Assembly (NCBI GenBank): GCA_005778355.1
Contig: SXON01000075.1
Location: 1-33,380, forward strand
Reading direction: 5' to 3'
DNA length: 33,380 nucleotides
Source of the DNA: Pseudomonadota bacterium
GTDB lineage: Bacteria > Myxococcota_A > UBA796 > SXON01
Shown here: piece after piece, positions 8,010-14,861 of the stretch
Layout: every line of letters begins with the position of its first letter
Numbering within the stretch: the stretch's first letter is position 1
Position numbers and translations under genes: made by a program
Notes under the pieces: generated by a model
What the model was told of the DNA's origin: nothing
The model's input: the letters and a program-made list of their open reading frames with translations, nothing else
Database searches by the model: none

Positions 8010-8257
8010 TGCGCGACACTGTACGCTACGGGGGAGGGGAGTCGCGGTGGTACGCCATCGATCGCGCCGTGCCCTCGGCCAGCGAGCGCGCGGCGCGTTG
8101 GGACGAGATTCTGCACAGGCACCCGTCGCAACCCTTCCTGTGGCTCGCGGCGGCGCGCTCGGCGGGGCTCGGTGGGGACCCGGTGCGCGCGGAGTCGTTC
8201 AGGTCGGAGGCGGAGAGGCGGTGGCCGAGCATGGCGGAGTTCGCGGCGTCGCACTGA
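8010..8257 (+). pseudogene. 3' end of a TPR-like gene cut by IS66
   Basis: Directly after the IS66 right end an open frame encodes about 80 residues and stops at 8257. The segment RWDEILHRHPSQPFLWLAAARSAGLGGDP and what follows has the alternating helical pattern of a tetratricopeptide repeat. The 5' part is missing and nothing similar lies on the left side of the element, so it has been lost. A GTG at 8069 could in principle start a 62-residue product. It overlaps the glycosyltransferase start by 37 nt, suggesting that the two genes once formed an operon. Confidence 0.5.
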
Positions 8258-10200
8258 ACCACCCTGCGGTTACGAGGGCGGCCGTACCTCCCACCCGCGC
8301 GTTGCTCGCCCTCGCGCTCGGCGTGCTCGCGTGGGGTGCGCTGCCCTACCTGCCGGTGCAGATCGACGACGCGTTCATCACCTTCGCCTACGCTCACAAC
8401 ATCGTCGAGCACGGCGAGATCGCGTGGAACACCGGCGTGCGCGTGGAGGGCTACTCGAGCCCGCTGCACCTCGCGCTCATGGTGCTGGGGTGCGCCGCAG
8501 GCCTCGACCTGTCGGTGGCCGCGCGCCTGCTCTCGCTCGGCTGCGCCGTCGCGACGCTGGCCTGGCTCGCGTCGTCGCGGCACGGCGCGGGTCGCGGCTG
8601 GCTAGTCCTGGCACTCGCGGCCTGGCAACCCTTCCAGTTCTGGGCGGTGGGCGGCCTCGAGACGATGCTCGCCACGGTGATCGGCGCCGTGGCATGGCCC
8701 CTCGCGCTCGGTGGTCGTCGCGAGTGGGCGCTTGGCTGCCTCGGGCTTGTCGCCTACGCGCTTGCCCGTCCCGAGGGCGCGGCCTGGTTGCTCGCAGGGC
8801 TGGCGCTCCGTTGGCGCCATCCCCGGGACTGGTCCCGTGAAGACACGCTCGTCGCCACCGCGTTCGGTGCCTTCCTCGCCTACCACGCGGCCCGGGTCAG
8901 CTACTTCGGCGCGCTCCTCCCCACCCCCTGGCTGGTGAAAATAGTTGCCATCGACCAGTACGCGGCGGGGGGCGCCCAGCTTGGGTGGGAGCTTTTGTCG
9001 TCGGCCGCGGTGTTGATCGTCGTGGTTGGATGGCGGCGCCGCGTCCCGCTGTTCGGGTGGTTCCCCCTGGCGCTCCAGGCGGCGCTCCTGCTGCGTGCCG
9101 GCGGCGACTGGATGGGGAACGCGCGCTTCCTCGTGCCGGGGGTCGTCGCCTCGGCGGCCGCCGCGTTCGCGCTCGGCCAGGCGAGGGAGGCACGTTGGCG
9201 CTGGCTGGCGCTGGCACTGCTGCCGATCACCTTCCTGTGGGCACCCTCGGGCATGCGCGGCGAGGGGCCGCAGCCGCGAGACCGCTGGTTCCTCCTTGGC
9301 CCGCTCGCCGCCTTGAGAGCGCCCTGGCCGGTGCCGCTGGCGCGGGAGGTCGACTTCCTGGCGCGGCGGATCCCCCCGGGCGCTGGGGCCGAGATCTCCG
9401 ACGTCGGCTTGCCCGGGAACCTTGACGATGTCCGAGTTTGGGACGGCGCCGGGCTCACCGACCGCGTCGTCGCCGAGATCATCGCGGCCGACACGTCGTC
9501 GATGTCAGAGCCATTGAAGGCGCGTTTTGACGACCCGGACGACATCTGGTGCATCCGGTACGCCCTCGGGGACGACGGTACCGACCCCGGCGACGACTGG
9601 TTGCGTGGCACTTTCCCGGAGGGGTCCACGGCGCCCGACGACCACCGGCTTTTCTGGCGCTGCCGCCCCGGCGGGGAGCCTGGGTCTGTCGTGGTCGTGG
9701 AGCGTTGGCGCCGCCTGCTCGAGCGTTACCCCGTGCAGGACGGCCTGCGCCTCGGCCTCTCGCGGGCGCTCATCAACGCCGGGGACATCGACGAAGCCTG
9801 GCTCGCCGCGAGTGGCGCCACGTGGGTGGGTGCCGACGCCCCGGGCTGGGCGGCCTTCGCCACCGCCATCGACGCCGAGTACGCGCCGGGCCGGGGATGG
9901 CCACTGAACGGCAATGGTGCCCTCGCGACCGTGTCGCTCCCCGCCGAGGCATGGAGTGAGCTGCGACTGTCCCTCGACGCCGACGACCCCGGCGATGACG
10001 GCGCTCGTGCCGTGGTGCAATGGGTGCCGGCTTGCGGCGAGCCCACGTCCATCGACGTCCATGGCACTCGGGTTTCCGAGCTTCCCGCCTGTGACAACGC
10101 CGCTCCGCGCTCGCTCCGAGTCGAGTTCACCAACGACGACTATCGCCCGCCGCTCGACCGCAACCTCTACGTGACACTCGTCCCTACCTCGGCACGCTGA
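8221..10200 (+). CDS. GT-C-type membrane glycosyltransferase (AftB-like)
   Basis: This 659-residue protein has a hydrophobic N-terminal half with about 9-11 membrane segments. Just after the first segment lies QIDDAFITFAYAHN and then VEGYSSPLHLAL. This Asp-Asp motif followed by a VEGY block is typical of polytopic GT-C enzymes related to the mycobacterial arabinosyltransferase AftB, which use lipid-phosphate sugars at the outer face of the cytoplasmic membrane. A later block (DVGLPGNLDDVRVWDGAGLTD) matches the conserved family segment. The extracytoplasmic C-terminal 250 residues include a TPR-like stretch (RWRRLLERYPVQDGL). I choose GTG 8221 because GGAGGCGGAGAGG precedes it; the frame is open upstream to 8047. 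The acceptor is unknown. Its 3' end overlaps the convergent gene by 17 nt. Confidence 0.75.
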   Translation: MAEHGGVRGVALNHPAVTRAAVPPTRALLALALGVLAWGALPYLPVQIDDAFITFAYAHNIVEHGEIAWNTGVRVEGYSSPLHLALMVLGCAAGLDLSVAARLLSLGCAVATLAWLASSRHGAGRGWLVLALAAWQPFQFWAVGGLETMLATVIGAVAWPLALGGRREWALGCLGLVAYALARPEGAAWLLAGLALRWRHPRDWSREDTLVATAFGAFLAYHAARVSYFGALLPTPWLVKIVAIDQYAAGGAQLGWELLSSAAVLIVVVGWRRRVPLFGWFPLALQAALLLRAGGDWMGNARFLVPGVVASAAAAFALGQAREARWRWLALALLPITFLWAPSGMRGEGPQPRDRWFLLGPLAALRAPWPVPLAREVDFLARRIPPGAGAEISDVGLPGNLDDVRVWDGAGLTDRVVAEIIAADTSSMSEPLKARFDDPDDIWCIRYALGDDGTDPGDDWLRGTFPEGSTAPDDHRLFWRCRPGGEPGSVVVVERWRRLLERYPVQDGLRLGLSRALINAGDIDEAWLAASGATWVGADAPGWAAFATAIDAEYAPGRGWPLNGNGALATVSLPAEAWSELRLSLDADDPGDDGARAVVQWVPACGEPTSIDVHGTRVSELPACDNAAPRSLRVEFTNDDYRPPLDRNLYVTLVPTSAR

Positions 10201-12129
10201 CCAGCGTGGCCCCGCCGGCGTTCTCGGCCTCGGCCGAGTACTGGGGAGCGCCGAGCACGACGTCGTCCTGTCCGTCGCCGTCCACGTCGCCCCCTCGCGC
10301 GAGCGCGTAGCCAAACAGGGCGGACGGGACGGACGAGATGCCCGACAGCAGCATGTCGTTGCCCGACGCGCTGCCTCCGGTGGCCACCGCCGCGCCGGGG
10401 AGGACCCATAGCCGCTGGTTCCCCGAGTCCGACCACGCCTGGGGGACGAGCGTGTCGGAGAGGTCGTCGCCGTCGAGGTCGCCAAGGGGGAGCACGTCGT
10501 AGGCGCCGCCGTGTTCCTGCCAACTGAAGCTGAAGGTGGGGCTGTCGAGGGTCCGGGTGGGCGAGGCGTGCAAGGCCGTGAAGACAGCGATGCCGTCGTC
10601 GACCCCGATCACGGCGATGTCGTCGCGACCATCGCCGTCCACGTCGTGGATGTCGCGGGCAGACGTCCCGGTCACCTCGCCGTACAGGAGCGTGATCGCG
10701 ATGTCCGCCGTGTCGCCAGAGGCGTTTCCCGGCAGGACCGCCGCGGTGAGGCCGCCGGTCGCGCTGGCGAGGAGGTCGTCGAGGCCGTCGCCGTCCTGGT
10801 CGCCCACGCGGTCGAGCGCGTAGCCCATGTAGGCGCCCTCCCACGGGCCCTCGATCACCACGTCGGCATCGTCGAGCGTGCCGGTGAACGCGTCGGCCGA
10901 GACCACGACCACGCGTCCGCGACCCCCGGGAACACCGCCGGTGGAGCAGCACTCGCCCAGCGCAATGTCTTCGACGCCGTCGCCGGTCACATCGCCGACC
11001 AGCCTCGCCCCCCCGGGGCCGTAGGTGCTCGCCGCTGAGGCCGTCACAAACCCTGCGTCCACCTCGTCAACCGTCGCGTCGCCGCCGCTCGCCCAGGCAT
11101 CGCCGTCCACGAGCCAGGCCGCGCCCAGGAGGCCGTCGCCGCCCATCGAGGTGACAAGGATGTCGGCCACGCCGTCGCTCGTGACATCGCGCCCGCTGTC
11201 CAGCCCGGTGACGAACAACTCCCCTGCTTCCACGGGCAACAGCACCGCTGCGGACTCGAGCGTGCCGCCCGGGCTGCCGTCCACCCGGTACAGGGCGCCC
11301 GATCTCGGCCCGAGCGTCGTGTCGATGTCCGAGCCCACGAGCACGTCGGCGCGGCTGTCGCCGTCGAGGTCGCCCGCGATCGACACGCGGCGACCCATCC
11401 CATCGCCCCTGCGCCAGCCGCTCCAGGTGTCCGCCCCGTACGCGAGCGTCACTGCCTCGATCGCCCCGTCACAGTCATTGTCCGTCACCCCGTTGGCCCA
11501 GTTCTCCTCGGCGCCGGCGTACACCTCCGGGTCGCTATCGTCGCAGTCGTCACCGCCGGCCTCGGCGGCGATGGAGCCGTCGCCATCGAGGTCGTCGGCG
11601 TCGTCCCCGTCGCAGTCGTTGTCGATCCCGTCGTAGGGCACCTCGTCCTCGCCCGGGGCGATGTCCTCGTTTTCGTCGTCGCAGTCATCGCCGCCTGCCT
11701 CGAGGGCGTCGTGGCCGTCGCCATCCACGTCGGCAAGGTCGCCGTCGGCGCAGTCGTTGTCGACCCCATCGTAGGGGACTTCCGACGCGCCGGGGTTGAC
11801 CACGGTGTCGCTATCGTCGCAATCGAGGGCGTTCGCCACGTGGCCGGCAGGTGCCACGCAGTCGGTGACCGGCACGCCACCCGCGTCGCCGAAGCTGTCG
11901 GCGTCGATGTCGGGGTACCAGGTGGAGGAATCGACGGCGTCGTCGTCGATCTCGCCGTTGCAGTCGTTGTCGCGCGCGTCGCAATGCTCCTCCGCGCCGG
12001 GGGGCTGTCCACGTCGGTGTCGTCGCAGTCGTCTTCCTGCACGAAGCCGTCGCCATCGTGGTCGGTGAGGTCGGCCTTGCGCTGTTCGTAGAGCTCGGTG
12101 TTGATCAGGCAGCCGAGGAGGGCGAGCAT
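10184..12129 (-). CDS. MopE-repeat/FG-GAP lipoprotein with a one-base frameshift
   Basis: The gene reads from ATG 12129 (MLALLGC, a very short lipoprotein signal, Cys7) into acidic MopE-type repeats (DGDGFVQEDDCDD). The frame is lost in a run of six C on the coding strand at about 12000-12006. One more C restores a continuous protein of about 648 residues, with GAEEHCDARDNDCNGEIDDD following directly. The rest has three more MopE-like repeats (VPYDGVDNDC, VPYDGIDNDCDG, GVTDNDCDG). Seven FG-GAP/integrin-alpha repeats then form a probable calcium-binding propeller. It resembles the four operon lipoproteins at 14.9-28.0 kb. The length of 1946 nt is one short of a multiple of three. The shift may be a sequencing error, a phase-variable tract or a true mutation. 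A TAAACT box lies 6 nt before the ATG. Confidence 0.8.
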
Positions 12130-12135
12130 CGGGGG

Positions 12136-12141
12136 AGTTTA
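12136..12141 (-). promoter_or_regulatory. -10-like box of a leaderless promoter
   Basis: TAAACT on the minus strand, with exactly six bases (CCCCCG) before the ATG at 12129 and no Shine-Dalgarno sequence. Spacing and form match the boxes at 12193 and 13184. No convincing -35 hexamer is seen. Confidence 0.4.
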
Positions 12142-12192
12142 GCGCGCGGGCGCGGGTCAGGCGCCGCCGCCGCGAGTCCTGGTAGCGCGTGC

Positions 12193-12198
12193 TAGACT
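12193..12198 (+). promoter_or_regulatory. -10-like box of a leaderless promoter
   Basis: TAGACT with exactly six bases (CATCGA) before the GTG at 12205 and no Shine-Dalgarno sequence. It is divergent from the box at 12136-12141. No clear -35 hexamer is seen. Confidence 0.4.
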
Positions 12199-12204
12199 CA
12201 TCGA

Positions 12205-12840
12205 GTGCTTGGTCAAGATGCCCCTCTCACCCTTCGTGAATTCGTGACCCGCGAAGAGGTACCACTCGCTGCGGTGTTTGCCGAGGTGCTGACGATGCTC
12301 GCCGAGCGCCCCGACGCGGTCGTTCACGGCGCGCACGCCGTGAACGCCTACGCCGCGACGGAACGCATGACGCAAGACATCGATGTTCTATGTACCCAGG
12401 CCGCGAACCTCGCCGAGGCCGTGCGGGCGAGGCTCGCCGAGCGTTTCCACCTTGCCGTCCGGGTTCGCGAGGTTGTGCCGGCCACTGGCTACCGGGTGTA
12501 CCAGCTCCGCGACGCAGGCAACCGGCACCTGGTCGATGTCCGCGGCGTGGCCGAGCTTCCCGGTCACGTGGACATTGGGGGCGTGAGCGTGGTGGAGTTG
12601 CCCGAGCTGATGGTGATGAAGTCGCGCGCCCTGGCCGCGCGTCGCAACCGTGAAAAGGGCCTGTCCGACCGTCTCGACCTGCACCGCTTGCTCAACGCGC
12701 ACCCCGAGCTGCGCGAGCCTGACGGCGTCGTGGCCCGGCGACTCGCCGCGCCCGCTGACAAGGCGGCCCTGGAAGCCTGGAGGGAGGTCGTCGCCGAGCG
12801 GGTGGAGCCCGACGCCGAGGAGGACGAGTTCGGGGGGTAA
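12205..12840 (+). CDS. Nucleotidyltransferase-like protein (AbiEii/MenA-type fold, possible)
   Basis: The 211-residue product has a block VVHGAHAVNAYAATERMTQDIDVL near residues 38-62. A glycine-rich helix followed by T-x-D-I-D is the signature of minimal nucleotidyltransferase folds, including AbiEii-type toxins and related uncharacterised proteins; the two aspartates would bind the metal. A second acidic position may lie in HLVDVRGV. Later LPELMVMKSRALAARR and a K-x-x-S-D-x-x-D-L-HRLL helix also fit that group. The start is GTG 12205. It ends close to a convergent antitoxin gene at 12929-13177. It could be a toxin-like enzyme or a housekeeping-type hypothetical; no cognate AbiEi-type regulator is seen. 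Confidence 0.6.
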   Translation: MLGQDAPLTLREFVTREEVPLAAVFAEVLTMLAERPDAVVHGAHAVNAYAATERMTQDIDVLCTQAANLAEAVRARLAERFHLAVRVREVVPATGYRVYQLRDAGNRHLVDVRGVAELPGHVDIGGVSVVELPELMVMKSRALAARRNREKGLSDRLDLHRLLNAHPELREPDGVVARRLAAPADKAALEAWREVVAERVEPDAEEDEFGG

Positions 12841-12928
12841 TACGGGCGGGCGTCTCAGCGCGGGGCCGAGCCGATCAACGTCGCGACCGCCAGTACCCCG
12901 GCCGCCGCCGGGTGAAACTCGACGCGCC

Positions 12929-13177
12929 TCAACGCCGGCTGTCCCGCACCCCGCGTCGCATCTCGTCGAGCACCACGTCACCCGGCACGCACTGGACCGC
13001 CCCGGTGTCGACCTCGCGCGCCCGGGCCGCCACCTCCGCGCCCCAGGCCTGGTCCCACGCCTCGGGCGAGACGGTGTCGCCCTCGCCGTCCAGGCTGGAG
13101 AGCAGCTCGCCGAGGAGCGCCTCGCGCTCGGCCTCCGGGAGGGAAAGAACCCGCTGCGCCAGGGTGCTCCGAGCCAT
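12929..13177 (-). CDS. Antitoxin, putative addiction module component (TIGR02574-like)
   Basis: This 82-residue acidic helical protein matches the short addiction-module component family: LSLPEAEREALLGELLSSLDGE, then a W-containing segment (AWDQAWGAEVAARAREVDTGAVQCVPGDVVLDEMR). Members usually sit just upstream of a ParE/RelE-type toxin and neutralise it. Here only about 90 nt separate its stop from the convergent 12205-12840 gene, so there is no room for a toxin; it is an orphan or a relic. The ATG at 13177 is preceded by a promoter-like TTGAGA-N16-TACACT ending 6 nt before it. Confidence 0.8.
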   Translation of the reverse strand: MARSTLAQRVLSLPEAEREALLGELLSSLDGEGDTVSPEAWDQAWGAEVAARAREVDTGAVQCVPGDVVLDEMRRGVRDSRR

Positions 13178-13183
13178 CTCGAC

Positions 13184-13211
13184 AGTGTAGCCGCCTGGCG
13201 ATGAGTCTCAA
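13184..13211 (-). promoter_or_regulatory. Promoter of the antitoxin gene (leaderless)
   Basis: On the minus strand TTGAGA (13211-13206), a 16-nt spacer and TACACT (13189-13184) fit a sigma-70-type promoter. Six bases (GTCGAG) separate it from the ATG at 13177, so the message would begin at or next to the start codon. Confidence 0.55.
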
Positions 13212-13228
13212 CCGAATATGCACGCTTT

Positions 13229-13249
13229 GATCACACTGAGATCACACTG
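13229..13249 (+). repeat. Tandem GATCACACTG repeat, 11-bp period
   Basis: GATCACACTG occurs at 13229-13238 and again at 13240-13249. One helical turn separates the copies, as in protein-binding direct repeats. They lie just upstream of the antitoxin promoter and about 100 nt before the tRNA fragment, so they could be an operator or an integrase arm-type site. Confidence 0.5.
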
Positions 13250-13342
13250 CCCGAAAACGCACGCCAAGACCAATCCAACTAGCCAAGCTCGAATCGCAGT
13301 GATACAAGCTACTTGTGGCCAGCCAAGCGCGCCGCGATTGTC

Positions 13343-13386
13343 GCATAACCCGAAGGTCACAGGTTCAAAACCTGTCCCCGCAACCA
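13343..13386 (+). other. 3' half of an initiator tRNA (fMet): likely attachment-site scar
   Basis: The sequence from CATAACCCGAAGGTC (anticodon CAT and 3' anticodon stem) through a full T arm (ACAGG-TTCAAAA-CCTGT) to the acceptor strand CCCCGCA and ACCA matches bacterial initiator tRNA. The upstream bases cannot form the anticodon stem, D arm or 5' acceptor strand, so the 5' half is absent. Tyrosine recombinases often integrate at the anticodon loop or 3' part of tRNA genes and leave such a duplicated 3' piece. The short repeats at 13229-13330 (GATCACACTG twice, AGCCAAGC twice) could be arm-type sites. It is not a working tRNA. The matching intact copy is not in this window. Confidence 0.65.
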
Positions 13387-13436
13387 GCGTTTGACCCGGG
13401 TTTTCGCCTCGCGCGGGACCCCGGGTTTCACGTTTC

Positions 13437-13455
13437 GTGGCCACTCCGTGGCCAC
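13437..13455. repeat. Inverted repeat (hairpin) downstream of the tRNA fragment
   Basis: GTGGCCA, a CTCCG loop and TGGCCAC form a perfect 7-bp stem. It lies 50 nt after the tRNA 3' end, has no T-run, and could be part of the original tRNA terminator. Apart from this, I see nothing coding at 13387-13614. Confidence 0.4.
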
Positions 13456-13614
13456 AGCGACTATACCGAGCCCCGGGGAGTTGCGACTTCCCACCCCGGA
13501 GCGCAACGTGTCCAGATCTTCCCGACCCCAGAAACTCGCCAGCGGCAAGTTGGTCTTTTACCGTTCCGGCGGACGCATCCGCAGAGGTACAAGTCCAAAT
13601 TCCCGGACCAATCA

Positions 13615-14023
13615 AGCCCACGCCGAAGCCCCGGGGCCATGCCCCGAGGCGGTACACGCCCGATTACAGGGCCAGCGCCGCGAGGCTCGTCATCGAGGAG
13701 GGCCGGTCGCCCTGCCGAGGTGGCTCTCGACCTCGGCATCAGCCGCTCGATGATCATCCGCTGGGTGGAGGATGCCCGTCGTGGCGGCCCCCGCCCCGCA
13801 GCCCATCACGCCGGCGGAGCATAGGGAACTGGAGCGGCTCGGTCGTGAGCACAAGGAGTTGAAGACGGAGCGTGAGATCTTGACATAGGCCGCTGCCTTC
13901 TTCGCCAGGGAGAACAAGTGAAGTTCGCGTTTGTCGAGTCCAGGAGGGCACGCTGGCCGCTGCCCGTGATGTGCCGCGTCCTGCGAGTCTCCGGGAGCGG
14001 CGACTACGCCTGGCGCAAGCGCC
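13615..14023 (+). pseudogene. Decayed IS3-family element: OrfA with frameshifts plus start of OrfB
   Basis: OrfA can be followed through three frames: RRYTPDYRASAARLVIEEGRSP, then EVALDLGISRSMIIRWVEDARRG (the helix-turn-helix), then PAEHRELERLGREHKELKTEREIL. It has frameshifts near 13710 and 13770 and an in-frame TAG at 13886-13888 before the conserved AAAFFARENK. OrfB starts at GTG 13918, overlapping the OrfA stop (GTGA), with KFAFVESRRARWPLPVMCRVL and DYAWRKRP, the normal N-terminus of an IS3 OrfB. It ends abruptly at about 14023, where the Toprim gene begins in another frame. The DDE catalytic domain is absent. It resembles the fragment at 4624-4950 but differs in sequence. Confidence 0.8.
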
Positions 14024-14026
14024 CGG

Positions 14027-14779
14027 GTGTTCCCCGTCGAGGCGCACCGCGGCGACATCGACGCGGGGCTCCACCGCCCGCGGCCGGGACGGCGCAAGGC
14101 CCGGCCGTGCTTCGAGGTCGTCGGCGTCGTCCCTGGGGCCGCGGCGTGGCGGATGCTGTCGCGACGCCAGCGGGACCTCCCCGCCCGGTTGAACGTCCAC
14201 ACGGCCGCGGCCTGGATCACGGGCGACAGCAAGGCGGCGATCGACCCGCGTCCCGGCACGGTCTTGACGACCGACGGCGTACTCCGGCTCCGCTCCAGCG
14301 TTGGGCTCACGGCGAGGCGAGGGGAGCTGACCGTCACCGGCCTCGACGAGTTGTTCCTCTCGGAGCGGTCGATCCTCGACGGGGCGGTGGTGTCCGGCCC
14401 GTTGCCGTCACGCCTGTGGCTGGTGGAGAATCTCGGTGTCTATATGGACTTGTCCCTGGGCGACGGCGACTGCTCGGCCCTCGTCCCCGGGTACGACACG
14501 CGCTTTGTCGCCTTCCTCCTTTCGCAGTTCTCGGGTGTGGCCACGGTGCTTTTCGGCGATCGCGACCCCGCCGGGCACGAGATCGCCACGCGACTACGTC
14601 GCGAGTGGCCAGGACTCGCGTGGTTCGTGCCCCCGCTCTCCGAGGAGATCCTCGCCGTGTCGCGAACGGGCGCGGCGTGGGGCAACGTGGATCGGGAACC
14701 GCCGTTGATCCGGGAGCTGGGGCGACTCGGGCGGTGGGTGGAGCAGGAGGCCCTACGGGGGGTTGGGGTCATGCCGTAG
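14027..14779 (+). CDS. 5'-truncated Toprim-domain protein (JetD/DUF2220-like)
   Basis: The 250-residue frame has a Toprim-like core: E134 in LWLVENLGVY, then LFGDRDPAGHEIATRL with D178 and D180. This E...DxD pattern followed by P-A-G is found in topoisomerase VI A/Spo11-type Toprim domains, including JetD (DUF2220) of the Wadjet anti-plasmid system. In such proteins it sits in the C-terminal half. The N-terminal DNA-binding part expected for JetD is missing, because the frame begins exactly where the IS3 remnant stops; the GTG at 14027 is only the first available start. No jetA, jetB or jetC neighbours are present. It may be a defence-gene relic, or another Toprim protein such as DUF2399. The next gene begins about 80 nt downstream. 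Confidence 0.55.
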   Translation: MFPVEAHRGDIDAGLHRPRPGRRKARPCFEVVGVVPGAAAWRMLSRRQRDLPARLNVHTAAAWITGDSKAAIDPRPGTVLTTDGVLRLRSSVGLTARRGELTVTGLDELFLSERSILDGAVVSGPLPSRLWLVENLGVYMDLSLGDGDCSALVPGYDTRFVAFLLSQFSGVATVLFGDRDPAGHEIATRLRREWPGLAWFVPPLSEEILAVSRTGAAWGNVDREPPLIRELGRLGRWVEQEALRGVGVMP

Positions 14780-14787
14780 GACGCGGT

Positions 14788-14799
14788 CCCGGGCCCGGG
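14788..14799. repeat. CCCGGGCCCGGG palindrome between genes
   Basis: A perfect 12-bp palindrome lies between the Toprim stop and the operon start. It could be a hairpin or a protein site; no T-run follows, and it may be chance at this GC content. Confidence 0.25.
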
Positions 14800-14837
14800 G
14801 GGCTGGCAGCTACGACGGGGTCGCCGGGCCCGCATGG

Positions 14838-14854
14838 TACCCTCGGGTGAGAGG
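14838..14854 (+). promoter_or_regulatory. Possible -10 box and ribosome binding site of the lipoprotein-RHS operon
   Basis: TACCCT (14838-14843) is preceded by TG as in extended -10 elements. GAGG at 14851-14854 sits 7 nt before the GTG at 14862 and supports that start over the GTG at 14847. No good -35 hexamer is visible. Confidence 0.3.
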
Positions 14855-14861
14855 TGCGCGA

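Noticed and set aside
6744..8840. A 698-residue plus-strand frame overlapping tnpC and the glycosyltransferase gene.
   Set aside because: It is an Arg/Pro/Gly-rich shadow; both true genes in other frames have recognisable domains.
13300..13386. A complete, functional tRNA gene.
   Set aside because: Only the 3' half is present; the upstream bases do not form the anticodon stem, D arm or 5' acceptor strand.
13208..13657. Minus-strand frame of 149 residues containing GTGFEPVTFGL.
   Set aside because: This phrase is the well-known false protein produced by reading the antisense strand of a tRNA 3' end; it comes from the tRNA-fMet fragment at 13343-13386.
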